From Clostridioides difficile CD160 (GTDB taxonomy: Bacteria; Bacillota; Clostridia; Peptostreptococcales; Peptostreptococcaceae): a stretch of 52,818 nt of DNA. The position numbers and the translations under genes are program-made. The notes under the pieces were generated by a model. The model was not told the DNA's origin and searched no databases. It worked only from the letters and a program-made list of their open reading frames with translations. The stretch spans positions 1 through 52,818 of the forward strand of contig NZ_AVHW01000072.1 of assembly GCF_000449425.2 (NCBI RefSeq), in the 5' to 3' direction. Positions 52,746 to 52,818 of this stretch are shown piece by piece (the first letter of the stretch is position 1; each line of letters starts with the position of its first letter).

Positions 52746-52818
52746 ATTTTTTATTCATATTATATATTTTGTCTGTTTTAAAATATATAATACCAAAATA
52801 ATATTTTAATAATACTTT

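Overview
The window is AT-rich Firmicute DNA of about 29-30% G+C. Ribosome binding sites are strong AGGAGG types and several starts are TTG or GTG. The protein set (SpoVS, an acetyl-CoA carboxylase operon, mutS-mutL-miaA-hfq with an asparagine-tailed Hfq, and several two-component/ABC export modules) fits Clostridioides difficile or a close Peptostreptococcaceae relative. That assignment rests on recognising the proteins, not on a search. No rRNA, tRNA, CRISPR array, prophage or complete insertion sequence was seen.

Layout. (1) 1-9119 is a chromosomal core read mostly leftward: a membrane HExxH protein, an ACT protein, spoVS, then accB-accC-accD-accA behind a promoter with a FapR-like palindrome. 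Two small membrane proteins, a leucine-rich-repeat protein, trmB and a HesB-like protein follow. (2) 9289-11615 holds two VOC proteins and an AraC-type regulator between diverged direct repeats of about 120 bp. (3) 11647-16632 is an ABC exporter with a histidine kinase but no response regulator. A 26-codon leader ORF precedes the kinase, and a tandem 10-bp repeat precedes the transporter. (4) 16772-20746 carries a YitT membrane protein, a GNAT acetyltransferase, and a LysR regulator divergent from a CofE-like ligase. (5) 20919-33004 is close to mirror-symmetric: two complete response regulator-kinase-ATPase-permease modules point outward from a TetR regulator and a reductive-dehalogenase-like iron-sulfur protein. 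(6) 33066-43230 is metabolic and accessory: a multi-pass permease, a BAAT-type acyl-CoA thioesterase behind a promoter framed by perfect 16-bp inverted repeats, an unrecognised 291-residue protein, a DUF554 protein, a YbaK-type deacylase, a cyclase-family hydrolase, a SIR2-like protein with a zinc ribbon, a PepV-type dipeptidase and a PLP 'aluminium resistance' protein. (7) 43358-49587 is hfq, miaA, mutL and mutS in one leftward operon. (8) 49618-52745 is a thiamine-precursor uptake operon behind a TPP riboswitch and terminator.

How the genes work together. The acc operon makes malonyl-CoA and appears tuned by a lipid-responsive repressor. Each complete two-component module probably senses a membrane-active compound and induces its own ABC exporter; the right-hand module has the same candidate operator at both of its promoters. 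The thiamine operon is switched by TPP itself.

The most unusual points are the framed promoter of the BAAT-like gene, the repeated operator in the right-hand two-component module, the kinase without a regulator and its leader ORF, the repeat-bounded VOC/AraC insert, the CofE-like ligase in an organism not known to make F420, and the zinc-ribbon SIR2 protein.
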